Assembly (NCBI GenBank): GCA_021521415.1
Contig: JAIQDT010005766.1
Location: forward strand, 1-64,000
Reading direction: 5' to 3'
Source of the DNA: Bidens hawaiensis
Lineage: Eukaryota; Streptophyta; Magnoliopsida; Asterales; Asteraceae
Length of the DNA: 64,000 nt
Made by a program: the position numbers and the translations under genes. The notes below the pieces were generated by a model. The model was not told where the DNA came from, did no database searches, and saw nothing but the letters and a program-made list of their open reading frames with translations. The first letter of the stretch is position 1, and each line of letters opens with the position of its first letter. Shown in pieces: positions 24,481 through 36,558 of the stretch.

Positions 24481-26003
24481 ATATTATTTAGTTATATTTA
24501 GGTAAATAAATAAATTAACATTGGTACTTCAAGCATTGTTATATGTTTTCAGGACATTGGAAGTTAAGGATCTTAAACAAGCTAATTCAGAGCCATCCAT
24601 ATGAAGATTAAGCAAGCCTCGAGAAGATGGAAGCATAGGGAAACAAATATGGATGGTTAAGAAGAATTCGGGGAAGGTTTGGATGAGAAACCTGCAGCTG
24701 AAGCGAAAACTGAATAAGACGGGTTACCAGGAAAGTGTCTTTTAGTAAAACGGGCATATCTTAGCCTAGAAAATGAGTTACAGAATCCATAATATATGAA
24801 TTACGGGTTTCTCAACGAGACGCATCTGAATATGAAGTTAGTTTTGTTCACGTGACGCGATGTTCCTGAAACCCATGCCCGGCTATTTTCTCTTTAACGC
24901 AACGCGAAGATGTGGCCCATTAAGGCTTCGCGCGACGCGAACCGACCTAAAACCAAAAAAATTATGGTTATCACTATATAAACCCATCTAAACCCCATTC
25001 ATCATATCATTAATTCTAGAAGCAAAAGGGGCAGCTTAGGGCGATTTTCCACCATTCTGAAGCTTCCGATTTGTTGGGTTTGTATGTTCATCAAAGATAT
25101 GTATTTTGCATAATATGTCAATGTTTGGATAAACTTTCGTGTTCGTTCTAGGTTAAGGTGTTGTGCAATTCTTCTTAAGACCAGATTTATTGTGCTTCAT
25201 GATAAGAACTTGATTGAGTTTATTGCTTTTATCTTGTTCAATTATTACTTGGTTGTTTAAACAATTTGTGTTTTTGATTATTAATTATTACATCACTTGT
25301 TTGGTTTTATTAATCAACACTTAGGGTTAGGCTCTTGTGTCATTGGACTATTGATCATCAAATACCGTCTCTTAATTGGTTTTGATAAAACATAAATTGG
25401 TAAATAGGTAGATCAAGTTCAATTGTGTCAATAATTCGGTTAGGGTATCGCTTGTCATCACAATCAAACTAATAGGTCTAGTAATTACTGCGCAATCAAG
25501 ACAAGTGAATATGGGATTAAGTTGAAGAACAAATTACCCGAACCTAGAATGAATACCTTTAATTAATATTGTTTACAAATTTTTAAAAGTAATCTTTTTA
25601 GTTTTAATTAAATCTTATCAAAAACCGCTTGACACCGTCTGTCTGCCTTAGTTAATTAATTAATTTTGTTAAAATTATAAAATAGTAAATTAGCACTTTC
25701 CTTGAGTTCCTGTGGAGACGACTTTACTTACCCGTACTAGTATAGGTATTTAGGTTAATAAAATCAATTGTTTTAGTAGACCGTGACAACCTACATCAAC
25801 CGCCCCACACTAGTCCTTATACCCAAAGACCCACCTACCCTCGAGAAGACAAGCGCCGCAGGCAACATTTTTTCTTCCTTTTCGCATTTATTATTTTTGT
25901 CTTTGTTTGAATAATGTCTCCATGTATTCTAAAATTTCAATGATATTAATAGATTTATGTTGCATTTGATTGATCAAATTTACTATTCTCACAAAGCACG
26001 ACG
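24481..26003 (+). other. 3' non-coding part of gypsy-type copy A
   Basis: It is collinear with copy B. It includes one copy (about 25057-25431) of the unit that is tandemly repeated five times in B. A conserved block near 25798-25860 could encode NRPTLVLIPKDPPTLEKTS, also present in B at about 37790, but it has no start or surrounding ORF. Confidence 0.6.
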
Positions 26004-26008
26004 CACAT

Positions 26009-27960
26009 TGTAAGGCCCCGAACCCCGGGAACCCCACAGTTGGAAATCATTCAAACCTTCGTAAAATTTAATAAACTTAAAAACCGTTTCTTCCATTAAA
26101 ACAAACGTATCAGAGTATCAATTTTGCGGAAAACATGAAAAATGAAATAAGTTCCCGAAACCCGGGAATTTTGCCCAAAATCCAAAGTAAATATAACTTT
26201 TATGAGTTTACTTGAAATAAAATATTCATAACAATTCTTCCTTCTAGTATGCCCTTCACCATCCAAGTAGCTCCGTGCACGTCCAAGCGATAAGGCATCA
26301 TCTTCCAAATCCTGAAACTTACACTAACATGCGCACAAAGTCAGCTTGAGCTGAGTGAGTTCAAGTTTTAAGTAACAGATATCAGTAGTAAAATCATGAT
26401 AGACATACCAAAGGTTTTCTAAAAGTAAAAGGGTACATCCATCTAATCATCATTATCGAACTTAAACATCCTCATACATACATATACAAATGTATATGTA
26501 AACATCCATTCAATAACATCCCTATATACATAACAGTATATATATATATATAACATCCACGTATAACATCAGGGTCGAGAAAACGTACAACCCAAACACG
26601 TAACATCAGTGCATGCAAACACGAAGTAGGCATACACAACATCAGTAGTCGAAACGACTACAACATCGCCAAATAGAGGCCAAGAAATAATGTATATACA
26701 TATATATATATTTAACATCCCAAGACTTACCATATACTAGCAAGCCTATATAAAATCATTTTAAAAACATTTCATCAAGTAAGAAAACATTTAGGTGCGC
26801 ATGCTAGCCCAAAAGTAAAATGAGTAAAAGGGGCATCATGAACTCACCTGAGATCGATCGAATACTTGCAACGAGCTAGGAAGTTCCTAAGGGCAAAATC
26901 ACAAGCAAGGGCCTGTAAATTATACATAAAGCGTTACTAAACTAGACTGTGGGAACACTCTAGCCTAATGGGCCGTACAAGCCCAACACTTTGGCCCAAG
27001 GCCCAACAACTTGGCCCAAGGCCCAATACTTGGCCCAAGGCCCAACAACTTGGCCCAAGGCCCAATGATAGTCAAATCGGGTCGAATGCGTGTGAAATAA
27101 TCCTTAAAATCATTTGTTAACCGAATCAGCCCCGAATGGACCAAATTCTGTCTTAAATCTTTTCATTCATCATAATTATGTCACCCGAGTTGATAGGGTT
27201 GACGGTTCCTTTTTACAACACTTACTTTAACATTTAAACGAAAATTCGCGCACCGCCGACTCGATTGACGAAGCACTAACCCCGATAGCCCCGAGCACCA
27301 AAAAAATAATTTTTCTACAGCCTTTAAACCCCCTAGGGATGCACGAACAAAATTGGTCGGTCACACGATCAACTAACGCATCAAACTCAATAATTTGCAA
27401 TTCTACACCCAATAAACCCTAGTTTTCGAACTAAAATCGATTGACCGACCTAAACACCTCCAATGATCACGAAATTTTAATATGATGTAAATGCCATACA
27501 TGGGGATCTTTCTACACTGGAAACTCTAATTTTTATCCACAGGAAGTGGGTCAATTGCACTCTATCCGAAATCTGCCCAACGAAAAGTTTCGGCAAAATT
27601 GAGCATCAAAACGATTAGGGGTGAGCAAAAAGAGTGTAGGGGATTGTAGTACATACCTTGAACTACCTCTAGGAACTTGGAATCGATCAAAAAGTCGAAG
27701 CAATGAAGGGGGGGGCTGCCTCTTGGCTGATCGCTGCAGATGTTAGGTTTAGGGTTCTATTTTATTTTTTTTGTGTTATAACATAAGATATTACACTCTA
27801 GTCCTTCTAGATTCAAGTGTAAGGCAAAATGGAAGGAATGGTTAGGTTCTTTAACGTACCGGGATGACGTTAAGGCTTCCAAAAAACGTCGGCTAAGTCC
27901 CGAGAGTTATACATACTCTACAAGCTTTAGTTCTTCAAATCGGAGTTAACGGGTGTTACA
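26009..27960 (-). mobile_element. solo LTR inserted in copy A tail, 1952 bp
   Basis: It begins TGTAAGGCCCCGAACCCC and ends CGGGTGTTACA, with the perfect 5-bp duplication CACAT at 26004-26008 and 27961-27965. The allele without the insertion is seen in copy B near 37990-38005, where the flanks are joined. Orientation is inferred as minus because the AACTCACCTGA block (about 26842) is the reverse of the AGGTGAGTT block of the plus-oriented LTRs. Confidence 0.9.
26981..27066. repeat. minisatellite of about 20 bp, four units
   Basis: Units of the form GCCCAACAACTTGGCCCAAG occur in tandem inside the solo LTR. Confidence 0.9.
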
Positions 27961-27965
27961 CACAT

Positions 27966-28112
27966 TGCATACGGTATCTATAAAATAAGATTTAGTTAAC
28001 TCTTGAATTGATTCAATCTAACGGTCCATGACCGATTATCTTTGAATGGATTTACTTAAAACCGGGGGCTATGCTTATAGCTATCTTATATAAGTCACGT
28101 GTACATGGTAAA
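27966..28112 (+). other. tail of copy A after the solo LTR
   Basis: About 147 bp nearly identical to about 37998-38152 in copy B, including AAACCGGGGGCTATGC. Similarity stops at ACATGGTAAA in both copies. About 60 bp further on, a 30-bp stretch (about 28171-28203) matches about 38494-38526 upstream of the methyltransferase gene. Confidence 0.75.
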
Positions 28113-28838
28113 TGAATTGCTTTGGTTTGTTAGGTTCTTTTTCCGCTCAATGTTCCATTGAATCATCTTGAAATTTCACTTTCTTCCCACAAATTACTAC
28201 TACTATTACTACTAGGAGGACTAAAAAGTAAAAAAGGAAAAAGAAAAACAGAAAAGACAAAGAAAGAACCCTAGATTCCTTTTTATTTGTTTATTATCTA
28301 TTAATTGTTATATTATTATTCAGCCTCGTCTCACCTACTTTACTTTCTGATCACCCCCTCCGACTCATACTACCCCAACAATGGCCACCTGCACTACTTG
28401 TTTGTCACTCAAAAGAGGAACCTGTCACACATTCTGCCCATGGAGATCTTTCTTCAACAATGGCATCCTAGACGCCACGAAATTTCTGAGCATCCAAAAT
28501 ATTTTCAACACCAAGACCGTTGTTGTCACACCCAATCTAAGGCAGAAATGTCGGGGCGTGATCCGATTGCTCACATCTCGAAGATACTTTCATAATATAA
28601 AAGTGACAATATCTAATTAATTATTTTAATTCAAATATACACACACGTTTACAAACATTACAGAGTAATTCAAATAAAAGATTATAAACATGATTTAACT
28701 ATCGTCTTCATTATAACCTATGGTCTTGACTAAATATCCATACTTCAATCTAAGCAACTTGCATATGCGTAGAAAATGGAGTTTGTTAACAACACATGTT
28801 GAGTGAGATGATCACCAATTTTGAAACATTAAATAATA

Positions 28839-28839
<1 letters not shown>

Positions 28840-28917
<78 letters not shown>
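28840..28917. repeat. long (AT)n microsatellite
   Basis: About 39 uninterrupted AT units. Smaller AT or CA/TA tracts occur at 29255-29283 and 29797-29850 in the same LTR. Confidence 0.95.
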
Positions 28918-28920
<3 letters not shown>

Positions 28921-29253
28921 GATAAATGATAAATGACAAATGCGCAAACCAACCATGTAATAATAATCAATAGAATCATAACAAACATGTATATAACCAA
29001 ATCGTGTGTGCCAATGAAATCGTTGCCAAGCGAATCAGGCATTGATTACAATGATTAAGGTTGTCGTTTTACCTTTGCCAAGCGAATCGGACTCCGGTTA
29101 CTAAGACGGTCGTATGATCATACTAATGAGAACCCTCTACAAGGGGATATGTTGGACCTCTCCGAAACGTTATCAAGTAAACAATTAAACATGTAGCAAT
29201 TAGCAAATAGCATTCAACTGATATTCACACAATAATTATGTTTGCGATTTTGA

Positions 29254-29287
<34 letters not shown>

Positions 29288-30185
29288 GAAAATATGAGTA
29301 AGTACGCATATGTCCCCAAAACGTCTGAAAATAGTGTATAAAAAGGGGAATGATCAAACTCACCTGATCAATTAAGCCAAACGAGAATGAACACGACAAG
29401 AAATAATAATCACACTCCTCGAGAATTACGAACAAGAATCCTAATTAAATAATGTTATGAGTGAATTATAAATGATATAATGCGTATAACGAATTTAGGA
29501 TTTCGATATGATTTGAGTTACAATTATGTTTGGTATTTTATGGATCGAATGATTGATCTCTATGGATTATTATTATCATTTAAATATGGAAATCATGGTT
29601 TGTCATAAATCGGGTTTGCAAATAATTAGTTTAAATAAATATGAGTCGAGATCTTCTATAAAAATATACGTTTAAATATATAATTATCTTAAAATTTATA
29701 TCTTGAAAATCTTAACGAAATTCGATAGTAAAAATATAATTAATACCTTTGATACGTTTAATATGTTTATTATAATTTTTATTTAAAACAAATCATACAC
29801 ACACACACACACATATATATATGTATATATATATTAATATATATATACACAATACATATATCAATACGGGTAAATTTATAAAGACGTTTTAAAGACAATA
29901 ACATTAATTGTGTCGGTTTTAATAAAATAATATTGGTTTATTATTAACAACAATATATATATATAGATACACGAAAAATTGTAATGAGCTATTTGATACG
30001 AAACATTAACTTATGATGTCAGTTTAGTTAAAATATTATTTATTTAATACTAAATATTAATTATAATATTTTATAAATCATTTGAACCATTAATATAAAT
30101 TAAAACAATAAATAACAAAAAACATAACCAAAAACACGGTCGGCCGGACTCGAACGCGACCTCAGGCCAGAATAGATTTGAGCAC

Positions 30186-30212
30186 ACACACCAGCCATGC
30201 GAGCTGGTGTGT
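30186..30212. other. perfect 10-bp stem hairpin in solo LTR
   Basis: ACACACCAGC, a 7-base loop, then GCTGGTGTGT. On the minus strand a GTTCGAGTCC box (reverse of 30147-30156) follows, resembling a pol III B box. Confidence 0.6.
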
Positions 30213-31194
30213 CAGCTGGTAAGGAGATGGAAACAAATTAATATATACAGAAAGTAATTAAACCCAAATTGATTAAGAAACCCTAGATTTTCAATCGATC
30301 AATCGATTCAGTGTTTGTTTAATTAACATTAGGGCTTATGATTAATGATGTTATACGAACTTGTTGTATATCTTAATTACCTTGATTGATATTTATACGC
30401 AGGCCAAATGGAGATCGACAGAACCGGTGATAAGGATGACGAAACGGGTACTTACAGCCTTCGATAGTCAAATTAAATAAGGGCTTCAGTTGGCGATGGT
30501 CTTAGGGTCGTACAGACGTGATTAATTGAATTAGGGTTAGGCCTAGAATATATAATCGATTTTGGGTTCAGTCGGTTAATTGAATAAATCAAATTCGTGT
30601 TATATGTGATCTCCTTTCCTAATTAAGAGCGTTGGTTAGACCGAGATTGATAAAAGCAATCATAAACGTGATTCAATTCCAAGTTTAGGACGAAAAATTG
30701 TTGTTCAAGCAAGAAAATGGGTCACGGATTTGGTATACGGGTTTGGGTTATGGATCTGATTAACGGGTTATAAACATGATATACGGAATTTGCAAATTAG
30801 TCCCTGAAGATTTGATGTGGATATAATAAGGGTTAAAGTTTTAGTTTCGGGTTAAAAACGAGCATTTTTTTAAAGTTAACATATATTAAATAAGTATATA
30901 AACATTTATAAGTTTTATATTAATGTCTCGATAAACGTGCTTACTTTTATTGTTAAAATTTCCTGAATCATAAAACGAGTCGGGTTATGGATATCAGTTC
31001 GTTCGTTGGAAAACACGAGTTGTTACGGTTGTAGGCGAAATAATGTTCGGAGCACCTACTAATCGGAAGCAGTACATCTCAGGTTTACTTCATGACTTGA
31101 AGGTCCGAGAAGAATTACCAATTCGTGGGGGCGTTGAACGGGGGTTCCTTAGTAGATTTGACATATGTCAAGTGAACGGGAATATCATGTATTT

Positions 31195-31568
31195 ACTTTT
31201 GTTTTACTTTATGATTGAAAGATTACATCTTGACTTGTGAATTTTACACTTTTCGTATTATATACATATGCAAAACTTTATGAATTCTCACCAACATTAT
31301 TGTTGACAAAATATATTATTTTAAACGTGCTGCAGGTTGAAGTTTAATTTAAGGATTGAAAACTAGATAGTTGGACCATTAGGTTATCAGAAACATATCA
31401 TAACGAAATTCAAAGTTATTGTATTGTTATTTGATTAATTCCAGATTGTGTATTTGTGATTTAATAAAACGAAATAAATATAATTATTGTCGCTTTAATA
31501 GCGTTACGAGTAATGAGTGATCTGTACGTTACACCTGAGCGCATTTCGCTTAAAGCCGGGGTGTTACA
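31195..31568 (+). repeat. truncated 5' LTR, copy B
   Basis: About 374 bp nearly identical to the last part of LTR A, ending AAGCCGGGGTGTTACA. Similarity to A starts abruptly at about 31195; upstream is unrelated sequence. Confidence 0.85.
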
Positions 31569-31571
31569 GAA

Positions 31572-31583
31572 TGGTATCAGAGC
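31572..31583 (+). other. primer-binding site, copy B
   Basis: TGGTATCAGAGC, an exact match to the usual initiator-Met tRNA primer-binding site, three bases after the LTR end. Confidence 0.9.
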
Positions 31584-32132
31584 CGTAACTATAAGATAGG
31601 CTGTTAGACGTATCGGCCTAGTACAGTTATAGTTTATAAGGGCCCAAACTACATGTATACTCTATGTGCCGTGTGCCCGCACTTATATTAAAAGTTCATT
31701 CATACGTTTTTCTTTATATTTATGACATTTTATAACGTCGCTTGCACACATGTTCACACACAAACTCCAAGGCTTAGGCTTAAAACAAAGATTTTCAAAA
31801 ACTTTCAAATCGACTTTACTTGGGTTTCCCGATATTTCTTCCTCATAAAGACGGTTCTATGTCACGGGTATGTAGTAAACTGTAAGGGGGACGTGCTTGT
31901 TTTCCGAACTCTTGACACCAAGGTTATTGAAACCTAAGGATAAGTAATGCGTACAAATCCAATCAGACGTGGACCCGGTTGCTTACCTGGAGAGTTCGGA
32001 AACGGCATGAAACCTATTAAGCCAAAGCATACAACACCAAACGCCATACGAATCGCAACTTTATGCTTTCAAACGTGACCGTGTTCTCTTTGTGAAAATA
32101 ATAAGGTTACACTCCTAAGGATATCACACAAG

Positions 32133-32380
32133 TCATGGTGGTTCACGCGACGTGTGACTCTGACCCTCAATGTTTTACAATGTGTTTTAACTAAAAGTCT
32201 GACAAGTCGTGGTGATACACGAATAACCAGATTTTGGTTCGATTTGATTACGCATTTTGCTTTGTATGCTTTAACTGAAAGTCTATCAAGTCATGGTGAT
32301 ACATGAACACTTGAATTTTTTATCAATTCGATTTCTTTATGAATATAAAGTGGTATTAGAAAAATCATGGTGATACATGA
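32133..32380 (+). repeat. leader array of four hairpin motifs, copy B
   Basis: Same units and spacing (74, 84, 74 bp) as in copy A: starts at 32133, 32207 (TCGTGGTGATACACGA), 32291 and 32365 (both TCATGGTGATACATGA). Confidence 0.75.
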
Positions 32381-32541
32381 ATATTCTAATTTCAATTTAA
32401 TATAGTTTTCATGTGATTTTAGTATTATGAAATTTTCTCTTATTTATTTCAAATGGTTTTATATTTTACATATGAAAGGTCCTCACACGATAACTCATAC
32501 CCGTATCATTCTTATGTCATTTCAGCATGTCTACTCGTTTC

Positions 32542-33986
32542 CCACGTCGCCCCGCAAGAAACTCCACCGTAAGATGACAGCCCAGATCATTAAGCAAATG
32601 GCTGCTGTGATCCTGGAAATGGTAGCTCAAACGCACCAAACCATTGTGTAAAATTCGAACTCAGCTACTTCGGGTTCAAGCTCCAACTCTTGTCGCTATA
32701 AGACCTTTACCGATGCGAAACCTCTTAAGTTCAATGGCTCTGAAGGTGCCACTGCCCTATTGCAATGGTACCAAAGTATGGAGAGTACCTTCCTCCATAT
32801 TGAATGTCCCGAGGACAAGAAGACACGCTTTGCTTCCAGTGTCTTCGAAAAAAGAACCCTAACTTGGTGGGTGCAAGAAAAATCCATCTGTGGTGCTGAT
32901 GTAGCCATGGCCTTGCCTTGGGAAGAACTTAAGGAAATCATGACCGCCGAGTTCTTTCCACCCAATGAACTCGTGAATCTTGAGGTGGAATTTTGGAATC
33001 ACAAACAAGAGGGTAGTGATAACATTGTTTACACTGCTTGCTTCAACGAGCTTAGCATCTTGGTGCCACATCTTGTCACTCGCCTCTCTCGTGGTATTGG
33101 CAAGTATACTCGGGGTTTACCAAGGCAAATCCAAGACTCAGTCCAAAGTAGTTCTCCTAAAACTCTTCGTGATGCCATTGTCCTTGTTGCATGCTTGTCT
33201 GACAACCATGTCAAGGTAGGATCTCTCAAAGGCGTCAAGAAAACTGTTGAGAAAACCCAGACCGAACCTTCCGATGAGGCCAAGGTCGTATCGTTATCAA
33301 AACCCGCCAACACCAACCAAGACAATAAACGCAAAAACTATGCCTTAACTAACACAAACTCACCCCAAACCCAAAATACCCAAACCCAACCTAACAAAAG
33401 ACCGTACACGGGAACACACCCATTGTCTAACACATGTAAATTCCACCACCCCACCACCACTCAATGCCAAAAATATTTCAATTGTGATCGTTTCGGTCAC
33501 CTAACCAACACATGCCGAGCACCAATACATACTCAACACTACCCCTTCATCCCACAACCTGCTATTCAACCATTCCAACAACCATATGCCCCACCACGTG
33601 CTCCCACTCTCCCAATCATGCGAGCCTGCTATCATTGTGGTAGCCCAAACCATCTTCGCAACACATGCCCAAAACTCGTTTATCCATTCCAAACCTTCCC
33701 AAACCAAACCAACCAACTCCAAATATATCAAGCCCAAACCTTCCAACCACAAGCCCAAGTCAATCAAGCTCAAGCCGATCAAGCCCAACCAATGCAAGCT
33801 CAACCCATCCAACCTATTCAAACCCAATTAAACCAACCCGATCAAACTCAAGTAAGTCAAGCCAACCAGGGTACGCAAGGACGCGTGCACATCAACGAAA
33901 ATGAATTTCAGCTTAGAAATCATGGCACTGCTGATGGTTGGGTAAAAGTTAGTTATTATTATTATATATTAATTAGTTATATTTAG
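32542..33986 (+). pseudogene. gypsy-type gag, copy B, mostly open
   Basis: From 32651 to 33986 the gag frame is open. It holds the gag core (LLQWYQSMESTFLH, RTLTWWVQEKS, ELSILVPHLV), a Gln/Pro/Thr-rich linker and zinc knuckles. The first knuckle has lost its first Cys (KYFNCDRFGHLTNTC). The second, CYHCGSPNHLRNTC, is intact. The C-terminal part is an unusual Gln-Ala-rich repeat (QAQ and QPIQ units) before GTADGWVKVSY. A TAA at 32648-32650 blocks the N-terminal frame that starts upstream (MTAQIIKQMAA), and the normal start at 32526 is shut as in copy A. No pol is attached. This fits terminal-repeat elements with a gag domain only, which depend on other elements for RT and integrase. Confidence 0.9.
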
Positions 33987-35512
33987 GTAAATAAATGAAT
34001 GAACATTGGTACTTCAAGCATTGAAATGTGTTTTCAGGACATTGGAAGGTAAGGAGCTTAAACGCGCTAATTCATAGCCATCCAGATGAAGATTAAGCAA
34101 GCCATGAGAAGATGGAAGCATGGGGAAACATATATGGATGGTTAAGAAGGATTCGGGAAAGGTTTGGATGAGAAATCTGATCAGTTGAAGACGGGTTACT
34201 AGGAAAATATCTTTTAGTAAAACAGGCATATCTCAGCCAAGAAAATGAGTTACAGAATCCATAATATATGAATTTCGGGTTTCTCAACGAGACGAATCTG
34301 AATATGAAGTCAGTTTTGTTAGCGCGACAAACTGTTCAAGAAAACCATGCCCAGCTATTTTGTCTTTAGCGCGACGCGAAGATGTGGCCCACTAAAGCTT
34401 CGCGCGACGCGAACCGACCTAAAACCGAAAAAAATTAGGTTTAATCACTATATAAACCCATCTAAACCCCCATTCGTCATATCATTAATTCCCGAAGCAA
34501 AAGGGGCAGCTTAGGGAGATTTTCCACCATTCTGAAGCTTCCGATTTGTTCCGGGTTTGTATGTTCATCAAAGATAAGTATTTTGCATAATATGTCAATG
34601 TTCGGCTGAACTCTCATGTTCGTTCTAGGTTAAGGTTTTGTGTAATTCTCCTTAAGACCAGATTTATTGTGCTTCATGATAAGAACTTGATTGAGTTTAT
34701 TGCTTGGATGTTTAAACAATTTGTGTTTTTGATTATTAATTAATACATCACTTGTTTGGTTTTGTTAATCAACACTTAGGGTTAGGCTCTTGTGTCATTG
34801 GACTATTGATCATCAAATACTATCTCTTAATTGGTTTTCATAAAACATAAATTGGTAAATAGGTAGATCGAGTTCAATTGTGTCAATTGAAGCTTCCGAT
34901 TTGTTCCGGGTTTGTATGTTCATCAAAGATAAGTATTTTGCATAATATGTCAATGTTCGGTTGAACTCTCGTGTTCGTTCTAGGTTAAGGTTTTGTGTAA
35001 TTCTCCTTAAGACCAGATTTATTGTGCTTCATGATAAGAACTTGATTGAGTTTATTGCTTGGATGTTTAAACAATTTGTGTTTTTGATTATTAATTAATA
35101 CATCACTTGTTTGGTTTTTTTAATCAACACTTAGGGTTAGGCTCTTGTGTCATTGGACTATTGATCATCAAATACTATCTCTTAATTGGTTTTCATAAAA
35201 CATAAATTGGTAAATAGGTAGATCGAGTTCAATTGTGTCAAATGAAGCTTCCGATTTGTTCCGGGTTTGTATGTTCATCAAAGATAAGTATTTTGCATAA
35301 TATGTCAATGTTCGGCTGAACTCTCGTGTTCGTTCTAGGTTAAGGTTTTGTGTAATTCTCCTTAAGACCAGATTTATTGTGCTTCATGATAAGAACTTGA
35401 TTGAGTTTATTGCTTTTATCTTGTTCAATTATTACTTGGTTGTTTAAACAATTTGTGTTTTTGATTATTAATTAATACATCACTTGTTTGGTTTTGTTAA
35501 TCAACACTTAGG

Positions 35513-36558
35513 TGTCAGGACCGTCCGTCGGGTGAAACCTTAGCAAAGGTTTGACAAGAACACACCGACTCGAATACTCAAAGACCGATTGAATATCCCG
35601 GAAGAATCAGGATATCCAATGATTGAGAATGAAGGATTGTGAACAGATATCAAACACAAAACAGTAAATGATAATCAGTAAAAGCTCTTTCAGAGACAAA
35701 GATTCACTATATTTAATGATACGTCAATGGAACAGTGAATGGAATGTCTAGGGATTTGTGTGACGGCGGCGGCTATTGTACGATGAACAAAATGGAATGT
35801 TTTTCGTAGTCAGTGCGTGCCGGCCCTATTCCGTCTCGAAATCCGTTCCCTAAAGGTACCCTAGGACGTCTATTTATAGACTCTGACATTCCTTCTATAA
35901 GTCCTAGTCATTACATAATGAACGATAAATCTAATACAAGTGTTACAGTCCTCGAGCAAGGTACATACCTTGCTCGAGCAAACTTCCTATACTAGGTGTG
36001 CTCGGTGAATGTCCTCGAGCAGACTTTACTTGGAATATATTCTCTTTCAAAGAACACATATTCCATTTGAGTAAGCTTCATTCCTCTTGACTTGTCCATG
36101 CTTTGCTCGAACTAGTCCATCGAGCAAGCTCATTCTTCTTGATGTCTTCAGCTTTTCTTATTCAGCAATCTTTAGCATGCTCGGATGTAAATCTTGCTCG
36201 GTAACTGAACTGTGCTCGAAGTCTTTGCTTTGATTCACGTGACATCCTCTTATTGCATCCATGCTCGTCCCCATGTGCTCGATCATCCTGTGCTCGTAAC
36301 ACTTGGCTAGAACTTGTATAATCAAGTTGTTTGCTCGATTGGCAATCCATGCTCGATAGAAGAATACTCTTGCTCGTTGAAGTGTAGCTTGCTCGAAGCC
36401 TTTAACACTTAGAAGAATCAACCATTTAAGGTTCAAAACCTTGCTCGAAGTAGTAAAAACCATGCTCGATCGTCTGGGCTTGCTCGAATTCCATACTTAG
36501 CCGTTTCTGAGGAGGTTGAGAAGATTCCAATCTTCCTTGTTGAAAATCCAACCCAACA
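35513..36558. mobile_element. solo LTR inside tandem unit 3, 1046 bp
   Basis: It begins TGTCAGGACCGTCCGTC and ends CCAACCCAACA. It is flanked by the perfect 5-bp duplication TTAGG (35508-35512 and 36559-36563); the uninterrupted sequence is visible in the sister units. A CTATTTATAG TATA-like box lies near 35869. The family differs from the other LTRs in the window. It carries a dense TGCTCGA motif cluster. Confidence 0.88.
35949..36490. repeat. cluster of about 20 TGCTCG motifs
   Basis: The core TGCTCG, most often inside CTTGCTCGAA or CATGCTCGAT, occurs about twenty times in 540 bp at irregular 15-50-bp spacing. Most are in the same direction, with a few as reverse complements (CTCGAGCA). 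Confidence 0.8.

Larger units (their letters stand above)
28524..31027 (-). mobile_element. solo gypsy-type LTR, minus orientation, 2504 bp
   Basis: It begins TGTCACACCCAATCTAAGGC, the reverse of the LTR end at 15890 (CTTAGGTTGGGGTGTGACA). It ends GAGTTGTTACG at 31027. The 5-bp repeat GTTGT is present at 28519-28523 and 31028-31032. The last base is G where A is expected, so one terminal change is assumed. The block ACGGTCGTATGATCATAC (29105) and GTTGGACCTCTCCGAA (29152) is the reverse complement of the 12465-12510 block, confirming family and orientation. AT-rich microsatellites lengthen this copy. Confidence 0.8.
28381..31194 (+). pseudogene. unidentified ORF split by a solo LTR
   Basis: A frame starts at ATG 28381 (MATCTTCLSLKRGTCHTF) behind an A-rich, leader-like segment and is open up to the solo LTR at 28524. 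Skipping the LTR and one copy of the 5-bp duplication, the same frame stays open from 31033, reading GEIMFGAPTNRKQYISGLLH, to about 31165. There the copy B LTR sequence begins soon after. The N-terminus is rich in Ser, Thr and Cys and could be an organelle-targeting peptide, which is a guess. I do not recognise the family. If it was a gene, the solo LTR and the copy B junction destroyed it. Confidence 0.4.

Noticed and set aside
26981..27066. Evenly spaced repeats considered as a CRISPR-like array
   Set aside because: The units are head-to-tail without spacers, lie inside a plant LTR, and no cas gene is present.
28812..29042. Minus-strand ORF rich in alternating Tyr and Ile
   Set aside because: It is a translation of the (AT)n microsatellite inside the solo LTR, not a gene.
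36158..36463. Minus-strand 101-codon ORF
   Set aside because: It lies on the TGCTCGA motif cluster of a solo LTR and has no domain similarity that I can see.
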